Below, piece by piece: positions 1-6,464 of a stretch of 9,241 bases of DNA (the stretch's first letter is position 1; each line of letters opens with the position of its first letter). Where the stretch lies: NCBI GenBank assembly GCA_022361535.1, contig JAKSAU010001057.1, positions 1-9,241 on the forward strand, in the 5' to 3' direction. Under the pieces are notes generated by a model. The model was not told the origin of the DNA. It saw nothing but the letters and a program-made list of their open reading frames with translations, and ran no database searches. The position numbers and the translations under genes were made by a program. This stretch comes from Desulfobacterales bacterium. Its GTDB lineage: Bacteria; Desulfobacterota; Desulfobacteria; Desulfobacterales; Desulfobacteraceae.

Positions 1-1
1 A

Positions 2-1660
2 TTGCTACTTATTATTATCAGTTGCTTGTGGGTTCCTTCCATTTTTGCTTCCGAGGCGTTTGTGGTGATTGAAGAAACCGTCATTAAGCAAAAAACCCTA
101 CTTTCTGTATATGGTTATGCAGAAGGGGTGGAGCCATGGGAAACGGTCCGTATCACTTTAACTGATGAGGCGGGTGTCACGATTGAGAAGGCCCCCACAA
201 TAAACAAAATCGGCAATTGGGAAATGGAAGCGGTTGACATCAGCGCCTTTACTGACGGCATTATCACCATACAGGCAGTGGTAAAAGATGACCGGGAAAA
301 TATTGTTGTACAAACCGATGCCGAAGCTGTCCTGGATACCAGTTTCAGTCTGATGGATTTTATGAACAAACATTTTGCACTCTCCATCTTTTTGTTGATG
401 ATCGTTCTGCTGCTGCTGGGATTTCCAATGAAAATTCCATTAATCGCAGGAGCGACCCTGGGTGTTTGGTTACTATATGAGGGAGATTTTTCACAGACCC
501 AGTTTATGATTCAGCAGATGATGGGTGGAATTCGTCCGGCAGCCCTTATTGCCGTCCCCATGTTTATTCTTTCGGCTGATATCATGACCCGGGGCAAATC
601 CGCAGAGAAACTGATCGATCTGGTTATGGCATTTGTGGGGCATATCAAAGGTGGTCTTGCCGTGAGTACGGCTGGTGCCTGTACGGTTTTCGGGGCAGTA
701 TCCGGATCCACTCAGGCAACGGTGGTGGCCATCGGGGCCCCTTTGCGGCCCAGGCTTCAGCAGGGGGGATACAAGGACTCGTTTATCCTTGCGCTTATTG
801 TGAACTCCAGTGATATTGCGTTTTTGATTCCTCCCAGTATCGGCATGATCATTTATGGCATTGTTGCGAAAACCTCCATCCCTGAACTTTTTATCGCCGG
901 TATCGGGCCAGGACTGTTGATTCTGTTTTTGTTTTCAATTTACAGCGTGATCTACGCCATCATCAATGATATTCCCACCGAACCCAAGGCATCGTGGAAA
1001 GAGCGCAGAAAAGCCCTGCTCCATGCCATTTGGCCGCTTGGATTCCCGGCCATTATTATCGGCGGTATTTTTGGCGGGGTTTTCAGTCCCACAGAAGCGG
1101 CAGCTGTGAGTGTGGGATATGCCATTTTGCTGGAAGGGTTTGTTTTCAAAACCATGAAACTGCGTGACTTTTATGCCACCGCCCTGTCCACTGGTCTTGT
1201 AACAGCTGTGGTGTTTATCTTGGTTGGCGCCGGGGCGGCATTTGCATGGGTGTTGTCCTATGCCCAGGTTCCTCAACAGATTCTGGGGATGATCGGTATT
1301 GACGAAATGGGTAAATACGGTGTGCTGTTCGTCATCTCCGTCGCCTTTTTCACCGGATGCATGTTTGTTGATCCCATTGTGGTCATACTGATCCTGGTCC
1401 CCATTTTTGCCCCTGTTGTGAATAATGTCGGGCTTGATCCTGTGCTGGTGGGAACGATTATCACACTTCAGGTGGCCATTGGTTCAGCCACACCACCGTT
1501 CGGCTGCGATATCTTTACGGCAATTGCCATCTTTAAACGCCCCTATATTGAAGTGGTCAAAGGTACACCGCCGTTTATATTTATTCTGTTGAGCGTAGCT
1601 GTGGCATTGATTTTCTTTCCGGAGATCGCTCTTTTTTTAAGGGATGTCGCATTTCGATAG
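2..1660 (+). CDS. dctM: TRAP transporter large permease (DctM family) with N-terminal Ig-like domain, 5' partial
   Basis: This is the ion-coupled channel subunit of a TRAP importer in the inner membrane; it works with a small membrane subunit and a periplasmic binding protein, neither of which is in the window. The DctM body spans about residues 125-552. It shows PMFIL..DIM..G at 186-198, FGAVSGSTQAT at 230-240, LIPPSIGMIIYG at 275-286, GVFSPTEAAAV at 359-369 and TPPFGCDIF at 497-505, with many hydrophobic segments. The usual family length is about 430 residues, and the excess is N-terminal. Residues 2-17 look like the hydrophobic end of a signal peptide (cleavage near IFA/SEA). Residues ~20-113 have the rhythm of a bacterial Ig-like beta-sandwich (GNW, DGIITIQA.V.D, closing VLDTS). 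The first codon in the window is TTG with no ribosome site visible, so the true start is almost certainly upstream. The downstream ectoine genes make a Ueh/Tea-type ectoine permease likely; that substrate is inferred from context only. Confidence 0.9.
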   Translation: MLLIIISCLWVPSIFASEAFVVIEETVIKQKTLLSVYGYAEGVEPWETVRITLTDEAGVTIEKAPTINKIGNWEMEAVDISAFTDGIITIQAVVKDDRENIVVQTDAEAVLDTSFSLMDFMNKHFALSIFLLMIVLLLLGFPMKIPLIAGATLGVWLLYEGDFSQTQFMIQQMMGGIRPAALIAVPMFILSADIMTRGKSAEKLIDLVMAFVGHIKGGLAVSTAGACTVFGAVSGSTQATVVAIGAPLRPRLQQGGYKDSFILALIVNSSDIAFLIPPSIGMIIYGIVAKTSIPELFIAGIGPGLLILFLFSIYSVIYAIINDIPTEPKASWKERRKALLHAIWPLGFPAIIIGGIFGGVFSPTEAAAVSVGYAILLEGFVFKTMKLRDFYATALSTGLVTAVVFILVGAGAAFAWVLSYAQVPQQILGMIGIDEMGKYGVLFVISVAFFTGCMFVDPIVVILILVPIFAPVVNNVGLDPVLVGTIITLQVAIGSATPPFGCDIFTAIAIFKRPYIEVVKGTPPFIFILLSVAVALIFFPEIALFLRDVAFR

Positions 1661-1714
1661 GGTAAAAGCAAAAGTAGGGTAATCAACAAAATCATAAAAC
1701 AGATGAACAGATTT

Positions 1715-1719
1715 AGGAA
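1715..1719 (+). promoter_or_regulatory. Ribosome binding site deciding the eutB start
   Basis: AGGAA lies 9 nt before the ATG at 1729. The in-frame TTG at 1723 would leave only 3 nt, so the ATG start is preferred. Confidence 0.6.
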
Positions 1720-1728
1720 CAGTTGAAG

Positions 1729-2715
1729 ATGAGGCACACTGAGATCACATTGAAACAGGTATTTCAGGCGAAATACAGAATCGGTTCAATGATCCGCAAA
1801 ACACCGATAATCGAATCGCCCGAGCTGTCCACCCAATTGGACCGGCATGTCCATTTGAAACTGGAGAACCTTCAAAAAACCGGTTCTTTTAAACTGCGCG
1901 GTGCTGCCAATGCATTGTTAAGCCTGACAACGGCTCAAAAAAAGAATGGGGTATTGGCCTTTTCCACCGGGAACCACGGCCGTGCAGTTGCCTGGGTGGC
2001 ACAGCAGATGGGAATCCGATGTGTGATCTGTCTGTCAAACCGGGTCCCGTCATTCCGGGTTGACGCCATGAAAAGTTTCGGCGCCCAGGTGGTCCAGGAA
2101 GGTGACAGCCAGGATGATGCTTATGAAGTGGCACTTAAACTTGAAACAGATGAAAAACTGACAATGGTCAAGCCTTTTGATGATCCTTTGGTCATTGCTG
2201 GTCAGGGTACTATCGGCCTTGAAATATTGGACCGGGTTCCGGATGTCGATACTCTGGTCGTACCAGTGTCCGGCGGCGGGCTTGCCGCCGGCGCGGCCAA
2301 GGTATTGAAAACCGCAGATCCATCCATCAGGGTCATTGGTGTGTCCATGGATTGCGCCCCGGCCATGTATCACTCCATAAAGGCAGGAAAACCTGTGGAG
2401 GTAGAAGAAAAAGACTCTCTTGCCGACGCACTTTTAGGCGGCATAGGGCTTGATAACCAGTATTCGTATCCCATGGTGGAAAAATACGTGGATACCATTG
2501 AACTGGTCTCTGAACAGGAGATTGAACAGGGTATTGTCCACGGCTTTTTGAACCACGGTATGCTTATTGAGGGGGCCGCTGCCGTCACTATCGCCTTCCT
2601 GCTGAAAAAGCAAACCCATGGATTGGGCGATCATATTTTAGGTATACTGTCCGGGGGGAATATGGATACCACCCTTTTTTCATCTATTCTGGCAAAGCAG
2701 ATTCGCAAAGATTAA
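1729..2715 (+). CDS. eutB: EutB-type PLP-dependent dehydratase (hydroxyectoine utilization)
   Basis: This is a fold-type II PLP enzyme of the threonine dehydratase/serine racemase family, 328 residues. The PLP Schiff-base lysine is K55 in KTGSFKLRG. The substrate-carboxylate loop is STGNHG at 79-84, the glycine-rich phosphate loop is SGGGLAAG at 181-188, and SGGN at 308-311 contacts the pyridine nitrogen side. No C-terminal ACT regulatory domain is present, unlike biosynthetic IlvA. In known clusters EutB is proposed to remove the hydroxyl group of hydroxyectoine on the way to ectoine; that reaction comes from the literature and is not readable from the sequence. The assignment to EutB rather than a generic threonine or hydroxyaspartate dehydratase rests on the ectoine hydrolase 15 nt downstream and the EutC-like gene in the same operon. 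It lies 68 nt after the TRAP permease with no terminator between, so co-transcription is likely. Confidence 0.78.
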   Translation: MRHTEITLKQVFQAKYRIGSMIRKTPIIESPELSTQLDRHVHLKLENLQKTGSFKLRGAANALLSLTTAQKKNGVLAFSTGNHGRAVAWVAQQMGIRCVICLSNRVPSFRVDAMKSFGAQVVQEGDSQDDAYEVALKLETDEKLTMVKPFDDPLVIAGQGTIGLEILDRVPDVDTLVVPVSGGGLAAGAAKVLKTADPSIRVIGVSMDCAPAMYHSIKAGKPVEVEEKDSLADALLGGIGLDNQYSYPMVEKYVDTIELVSEQEIEQGIVHGFLNHGMLIEGAAAVTIAFLLKKQTHGLGDHILGILSGGNMDTTLFSSILAKQIRKD

Positions 2716-2730
2716 TACAGGAAAATCATC

Positions 2731-3903
2731 ATGCCCGTTTTTGAAATCGAAGAGTACAAACAGCGCCTGGCAAATACCAAACAAGCCATGGAAAAAGAGG
2801 GCCTGGATGTCCTCATTATCACAGACCCGGCCAACATGAATTATATATCCGGGTATGACGGATGGTCATTTTATGTTCACCAGGGACTGATCATCTTTAA
2901 TGAAAAGGATCAGCCGGTCTGGTTTGGACGCGAACAAGACAGCAACGGTGCCAGAATCACCACCTGGATAGACCATGACAATATCCATGGTTACAAGGAT
3001 CATTATGTCCAGTCAAATACTTGTCATACCTATGATTTTGTTGCCGATTTGATCAAAGAATACCAATACCAGAGCAAAACCATCGGCGTGGAAAAGGATA
3101 ATTATTATTTTACGGCCAAAAGTCTTGAACATCTCCAACAAGGACTGCCGGATGCCTGTATCAGGGACGGAGAACTCATTGTCAACTGGGTCCGGGCAGT
3201 TAAGTCGGACAAAGAGATTGCGATTATGAAACAGGCCGGTAAAATCCTTGAAAATGTTATGGAAACCGCCGTACATATGATTGAACCCGGTGTAAGGGAG
3301 GGGGATGCGGCCGCTGAAGTCTACAAGGCCATGATTGCTGGTACAACAGAATTTACCGGAGATTACTCAGCCATCATTCCCATCATGCCGTCGGGAAAAC
3401 GGACCACTACGGCCCATCTGTCCTGGACAGACCGTCGATACAAAAAGGACGAAACCGTATTGCTCGAATTGTCCGGCTGTAAGCATCGCTATCATGCTCC
3501 TTTGTCACGCACGGTAATCACGGGAAAACCGCCACAGAAACTGGATGAGATTTCAAAAACAGTGATTCACGGGTTGAACACAGTGGTGGATTTTATCAAA
3601 CCCGGGGTTCAGGCACAGGAAATAGAGGCCAAGTGGCGCCAATCCATTGCCGGTTCCCGGGTGGTTAAAGAGTCTAGGATCGGATATGCCTTTGGCCTAA
3701 ACTATCCCCCTGACTGGGGAGAACACACCATCAGCCTGCGTCCGGGAGATACAACCGTTCTGGTACCCGGGATGACGATACATGTCATGCCGGGGATATG
3801 GACAGACACCCTTGGATTTGAATGCAGTGAAGCCGTTTATATCACTGAAACCGGTTGTGAGACCTTTGCAAGTGTGCCGCGTCAATTGTTTGTAAAGCAA
3901 TAA
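2731..3903 (+). CDS. doeA: Ectoine hydrolase DoeA/EutD (M24 peptidase fold)
   Basis: This cytoplasmic enzyme opens the ectoine ring to N-acetyl-diaminobutyrate, the first committed step of ectoine catabolism. At 390 residues it has the usual family length, with a creatinase-type N-domain (~1-155) and a pita-bread M24 domain (~160-385). Motifs I associate with DoeA are GYDGWSFYVHQG (41-52), NYYFTA (124-129), VNWVRAVKS (151-159), YHAPLSRT (254-261), NYPPDWGE (324-331) and SLRPGD (335-340), ending PRQLFVK. The normal dinuclear-metal ligands of M24 peptidases are mostly gone: E246 and P257 sit where the two Asp ligands belong, Y319 about where His is expected, and M353 where Glu is expected; only E367 remains. 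This fits a creatinase-like hydrolase without a catalytic metal rather than an Xaa-Pro peptidase. AGGA at 2719-2722 serves the ATG. It is the strongest substrate marker in the operon. The partner deacetylase DoeB is not in the window. Confidence 0.9.
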   Translation: MPVFEIEEYKQRLANTKQAMEKEGLDVLIITDPANMNYISGYDGWSFYVHQGLIIFNEKDQPVWFGREQDSNGARITTWIDHDNIHGYKDHYVQSNTCHTYDFVADLIKEYQYQSKTIGVEKDNYYFTAKSLEHLQQGLPDACIRDGELIVNWVRAVKSDKEIAIMKQAGKILENVMETAVHMIEPGVREGDAAAEVYKAMIAGTTEFTGDYSAIIPIMPSGKRTTTAHLSWTDRRYKKDETVLLELSGCKHRYHAPLSRTVITGKPPQKLDEISKTVIHGLNTVVDFIKPGVQAQEIEAKWRQSIAGSRVVKESRIGYAFGLNYPPDWGEHTISLRPGDTTVLVPGMTIHVMPGIWTDTLGFECSEAVYITETGCETFASVPRQLFVKQ

Positions 3904-3912
3904 GGAGATTTC

Positions 3913-4644
3913 ATGCTGTATCATCGTAGATCTTCCCAGGTGTCTTATGGTGAAGCCATCGGGATACTATTGCTCGACTCGCCAGTCCCCTTTATTCCTG
4001 GGGATGTGGCCAATGCCACCTCTTATGATTTCCCGGTCCGCTATAAAAAAGTGGATGGTTTTACTGTTAAAAAGGCTCTTGAGGGGGATGAAGGGATTTA
4101 CTCTCAGCTTCTTAGGGCTGGTCGAGATTTGAAAAACAACGGGGTGAGGGCCATTACCGGGGATTGCGGGTTTATGGCACTGCACCAGAACCGGTTGAAA
4201 AAAGATCTGGATATTCCGGTTTTTTTATCCAGCCTTCTGCAAATACATTTTATCCGCCATATGCTTCCTGATGCCAGAAAAATAGGCATTATCACCGCCA
4301 GCCAGATGAATTTATCAGAACCGTTTTTAGAAAAAATCGGTATTCAGGATATTACAGGGCTGGCATTGACAGGGCTTGAGGACTGTCCGGAATTCAGATC
4401 TGCGGTCCTGGATGAGAAAGGGAGCCTGAATTCGAGCATTATTGAATCTGAAGTCCTGGATACAGTGCAGGCACTGCTTAATAAATATGAGGATATCGGG
4501 GCTATATTGCTGGAGTGCTCAGTACTACCCCCGTATGCAAGGGTAGTGGCGGAACAAACAGGGCTCCCCGTGTTTGATTATATGACAATGATCAATTTTG
4601 TTTTTCATGCAGTCGTGAAGAAATCATACAATGGATTTATGTAA
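3913..4644 (+). CDS. Asp/Glu racemase-superfamily protein in the EutA position
   Basis: This 243-residue protein has the duplicated fold of the Asp/Glu/hydantoin racemase superfamily. The two catalytic cysteines of that family are visible: C85 in TGDCGFM and C202 in LLECSVLPPYA. Family members use such a Cys pair for proton transfer at an alpha carbon. In characterised ectoine clusters the racemase-fold member is EutA, thought to act on hydroxyectoine stereochemistry together with EutB and EutC. This protein opens with YHRRSSQVSYGEAIGILLLD and lacks the PSSNT-type N-terminus I expect of canonical EutA and maleate isomerase, so it may be a non-orthologous stand-in. I therefore give no symbol. 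AGGAG at 3903-3907 overlaps the doeA stop codon and sits 5 nt before the ATG, so translation is tightly coupled to doeA. The substrate is unknown. Confidence 0.75.
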   Translation: MLYHRRSSQVSYGEAIGILLLDSPVPFIPGDVANATSYDFPVRYKKVDGFTVKKALEGDEGIYSQLLRAGRDLKNNGVRAITGDCGFMALHQNRLKKDLDIPVFLSSLLQIHFIRHMLPDARKIGIITASQMNLSEPFLEKIGIQDITGLALTGLEDCPEFRSAVLDEKGSLNSSIIESEVLDTVQALLNKYEDIGAILLECSVLPPYARVVAEQTGLPVFDYMTMINFVFHAVVKKSYNGFM

Positions 4645-4657
4645 TAGATTCGTAAAT

Positions 4658-4662
4658 AAGGA
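4658..4662 (+). promoter_or_regulatory. Ribosome binding site deciding the eutC start
   Basis: AAGGA lies 9 nt before the ATG at 4672. The in-frame TTG at 4666 is only 3 nt away, so the ATG is the better start. Confidence 0.6.
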
Positions 4663-4671
4663 TACTTGGTA

Positions 4672-5661
4672 ATGAGTGTTTTGGTTTTGACGGAAAAAGA
4701 GTTACAGGAAATTGTTGGTATTAGTGATGAGGCCATTGAGGCAGTGGCAAAAGGATTTGAGCTGCTTTCAAAAAACAGGGTGGCCATGCCCCCGATCATG
4801 CATATCGAGATACCGGAGTATGAAGGAGATGTGGATATCAAATCAGCCTATGTCAAAGGCCTGGAGCGGTTTGCCGTTAAAATCGGAGCTGGTTTTTTTC
4901 AAAACTATAAATTGGGACTGCCGTCCAGTCCCGCCATGATGGTGGTGATCAGCGCCAAAACCGGCATGGTTGAGGCGATTTTTTTGGATAATGCCTATTT
5001 AACCGATGTTCGCACCGCAGCGGCCGGGGCCGTGGCTGCCGATCACCTGGCACCGAAAGTCGTCGATTGTGCAGGTGTTGTGGGCGCCGGAGCCCAGGGA
5101 CGTTATCAAATGCTGGCCTTGAAACAGGTACGAGATTTTAGTCGTTTGATGGTCTATGATTTGAATGATGAATTGGTCTCTGAGTATGTGGCTCAGATGT
5201 CTCATGAACTCGGTATTGAGGTTATGGCAGCCAACAGTGTTGAAGAGCTGATGGCAAAATCCCAATGTGTTGTTACCTGTACCCCATCAAAAAAAGCATT
5301 TATCAAAAAAGATTATCTGCATCCTGGTATCCATATTACAGCCATGGGGGCAGATTTGCCGGAGAAGCAGGAAATCTGTTCGGATGTATTTAAAACAGTA
5401 GATCTTATTGCCTGTGACACACGGTCACAGAGTTTTAAACAAGGTGAATTATTCAATGCTGTAACTGATGGCGTGAAAATCAACCAGACAGATGTTCAGG
5501 AGCTGGGAGAAATTATATCTAAACAGAAACCAGGCAGAACCTCCCCCGGGCAGATTACTATCTGTGATCTTTCCGGTACGGGTGTGCAGGATACAATGAT
5601 TGCCGATTTGTCCTTAAAAAAAGCCATGGAACATAAGATGGGCAATCAGATTAAAACATAA
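4672..5661 (+). CDS. eutC: EutC-type ornithine cyclodeaminase/mu-crystallin family protein
   Basis: This 329-residue NAD(P)-dependent protein belongs to the ornithine cyclodeaminase/mu-crystallin family. The N-terminal part carries substrate-contact residues typical of the family (K70 in VKIGAGF, R114 in DVRTAAAGA). The Rossmann part starts with GVVGAGAQG at 135-143, followed by AMGAD near 228 and GTGVQD at 302-307, whose Asp is the family's usual catalytic acid. Members act as cyclodeaminases, imine reductases or ketimine reductases; in ectoine clusters the gene is EutC, proposed to act with EutA and EutB on hydroxyectoine. Iminosuccinate reductase (BhcD) belongs to the same family and cannot be excluded from sequence alone, but the adjacent ectoine hydrolase favours EutC. 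It lies 27 nt after the racemase gene and 23 nt before the next gene, inside the same operon. Confidence 0.78.
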   Translation: MSVLVLTEKELQEIVGISDEAIEAVAKGFELLSKNRVAMPPIMHIEIPEYEGDVDIKSAYVKGLERFAVKIGAGFFQNYKLGLPSSPAMMVVISAKTGMVEAIFLDNAYLTDVRTAAAGAVAADHLAPKVVDCAGVVGAGAQGRYQMLALKQVRDFSRLMVYDLNDELVSEYVAQMSHELGIEVMAANSVEELMAKSQCVVTCTPSKKAFIKKDYLHPGIHITAMGADLPEKQEICSDVFKTVDLIACDTRSQSFKQGELFNAVTDGVKINQTDVQELGEIISKQKPGRTSPGQITICDLSGTGVQDTMIADLSLKKAMEHKMGNQIKT

Positions 5662-5671
5662 ATCACTTCAT

Positions 5672-5677
5672 GAGGAG
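5672..5677 (+). promoter_or_regulatory. Ribosome binding site deciding the DMT gene start
   Basis: GAGGAG lies 7 nt before GTG 5685. The upstream in-frame ATG at 5670 has no ribosome site and would place this GAGGAG inside the coding sequence. Confidence 0.65.
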
Positions 5678-5684
5678 TAGTACA

Positions 5685-6119
5685 GTGGAATTGTTTTATT
5701 TGATTTTGGTTGCAGCGGTTGGTGGTGTTGCCGTGACGTTGCAGGGACAACTGATGGGCATCATAGATAAAAATGTTGGAACTGTGGAAAGTGTTTTTAT
5801 AACTTATGGAGGTGGAGGGCTCATTGTAGGTATTATTATGCTGCTTTTACGGGGTGGGAATCTGTCTTCATTGCAAAACATTCCCAATTATGCTCTGTTA
5901 TCCGGCCCCTTAGGCCTTGTGATTGTGGCGACAATCGGTTTCAGTGTTCCACGATTGGGGCTTGTTGCGGCATTTACAGTCTTGGTTGCCTCCCAATTTA
6001 TTTTAGCTGCAATAATTGATCATTTCGGACTTTTAGGAGCGGAAATAAAACAATTCAACATCGCTCGCTTATTTGGTATTTGCATGATGCTCGTTGGGAT
6101 TTGGTTTACAATACGCTGA
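5685..6119 (+). CDS. DMT-superfamily half-size transporter (YdcZ/DUF606 type)
   Basis: From the GTG start this is a 144-residue, very hydrophobic protein with about five membrane segments (roughly 2-20, 37-56, 70-86, 92-112, 125-143). TLQGQLMG near 18-25 and the glycine-rich TYGGGGLIVG at 40-49 are typical of the DUF606/YdcZ branch of the drug/metabolite transporter superfamily. Such half-length proteins are thought to work as dimers. It closes the ectoine operon 23 nt after eutC, which suggests export or facilitated passage of a pathway compound (for example a diaminobutyrate derivative or acetate) or an accessory role, but the substrate cannot be read from the sequence. No convincing terminator follows directly; the first strong one on this strand is at 6520-6553. 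Confidence 0.75.
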   Translation: MELFYLILVAAVGGVAVTLQGQLMGIIDKNVGTVESVFITYGGGGLIVGIIMLLLRGGNLSSLQNIPNYALLSGPLGLVIVATIGFSVPRLGLVAAFTVLVASQFILAAIIDHFGLLGAEIKQFNIARLFGICMMLVGIWFTIR

Positions 6120-6212
6120 AGTTTCAATCAATTTTCGACTTTTCTATCTGTAATGTGTTGAACCAATAATGATCTTGTTAATTATTTATTTCAATAAGTA
6201 TCTTTTCAAGGG

Positions 6213-6226
6213 TTGATAATAATCAA
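6213..6226. promoter_or_regulatory. FNR-type binding site 1
   Basis: TTGATAATAATCAA is a perfect match to TTGAT-N4-ATCAA, the consensus of FNR, the oxygen/redox regulator of the CRP/FNR family. On the + strand the AT-rich hexamer TATTTA at 6247-6252 would put a start near 6259-6261, so the site centre (6219.5) is about 40-41 bases upstream, close to the class II activator position of -41.5. The regulator itself is not in the window, and other CRP/FNR relatives can use similar sites. Confidence 0.55.
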
Positions 6227-6281
6227 ACGCGGGCGGTTTCTTATGTTATTTAAAACTAGTAAAATTTTATAAGGCATACGA

Positions 6282-6374
6282 GTGAACAATGTGCCTATGA
6301 TTGATCGCTTTCTTGAGACTCTCCACAACCACAATATATTGTGGTCAGGTTCTTCTGCCAAAAAGTACAATTAA
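6282..6374 (+). CDS. Possible 30-codon micro-ORF downstream of FNR site 1
   Basis: A GTG at 6282 preceded by AAGG (6271-6274, 7 nt spacing) opens a 30-codon frame ending TAA at 6372-6374; internal starts lie at 6291 (GTG) and 6297 (ATG). The product is polar, has no membrane segment, and I do not recognise it. Its only support is position: it follows FNR site 1 and its possible promoter. The 18-bp palindrome at 6328-6345 lies inside it, which may mean the stretch is regulatory DNA rather than coding. It could also be a remnant of a lost gene. Confidence 0.15.
   Translation: MNNVPMIDRFLETLHNHNILWSGSSAKKYN
6328..6345. repeat. 18-bp perfect palindrome
   Basis: ACCACAATATATTGTGGT reads the same on both strands with no spacer. 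It has no following T-run, so it is not a terminator; the form fits a site for a dimeric DNA-binding protein. No matching regulator is in the window. Confidence 0.5.
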
Positions 6375-6386
6375 TACCGGATAAAG

Positions 6387-6400
6387 TTGATTTTGATCAA
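6387..6400. promoter_or_regulatory. FNR-type binding site 2
   Basis: TTGATTTTGATCAA is a second perfect TTGAT-N4-ATCAA palindrome, 174 bp after the first. Its centre (6393.5) lies 71.5 bases before the start predicted at 6465, a spacing used by class I FNR/CRP activation. On either strand a class II reading fails for lack of a -10 at the right distance. Confidence 0.55.
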
Positions 6401-6417
6401 ATCAGTTTATTGGGAGA

Positions 6418-6438
6418 ATCTGACACCTCCTGTCAGAT
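6418..6438. repeat. 8-5-8 inverted repeat overlapping the predicted -35
   Basis: ATCTGACA and TGTCAGAT are perfect inverted copies separated by CCTCC. The right arm covers the predicted -35 hexamer at 6430-6435, so the repeat may be a repressor operator. If transcribed it would form a hairpin exposing CCUCC, an anti-Shine-Dalgarno loop. Confidence 0.5.
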
Positions 6439-6458
6439 CAAATCCAGGTTTCTACAAT
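6430..6458 (+). promoter_or_regulatory. Predicted promoter for an sRNA
   Basis: CTGTCA (6430-6435, 4 of 6 match to TTGACA), a 17-bp spacer and TACAAT (6453-6458, 5 of 6 match to TATAAT) predict a start near 6465. FNR site 2 is centred 71.5 bases upstream of that start. No protein-coding gene follows on this strand. Confidence 0.4.
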
Positions 6459-6464
6459 TTTATA

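Noticed and set aside
1729..2715. Biosynthetic threonine deaminase IlvA
   Set aside because: There is no C-terminal regulatory domain, and the gene lies in a transporter/ectoine operon with no isoleucine genes.
3335..3517. Open frames overlapping doeA and other long genes, on both strands
   Set aside because: They lie inside well-supported genes in other frames and have no recognisable domains or ribosome sites.
2731..3903. Xaa-Pro aminopeptidase
   Set aside because: The M24 metal ligands are mostly replaced and the sequence carries ectoine-hydrolase motifs.
1729..5661. Beta-hydroxyaspartate cycle (BhcB dehydratase and BhcD iminosuccinate reductase)
   Set aside because: EutB and EutC belong to the same families as BhcB and BhcD, but no aminotransferase or hydroxyaspartate aldolase is present and an ectoine hydrolase sits between them, so the ectoine reading fits better.
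6387..6400. Class II FNR activation from site 2
   Set aside because: No AT-rich -10 hexamer lies at the required spacing on either strand; only a -71.5 class I arrangement fits.
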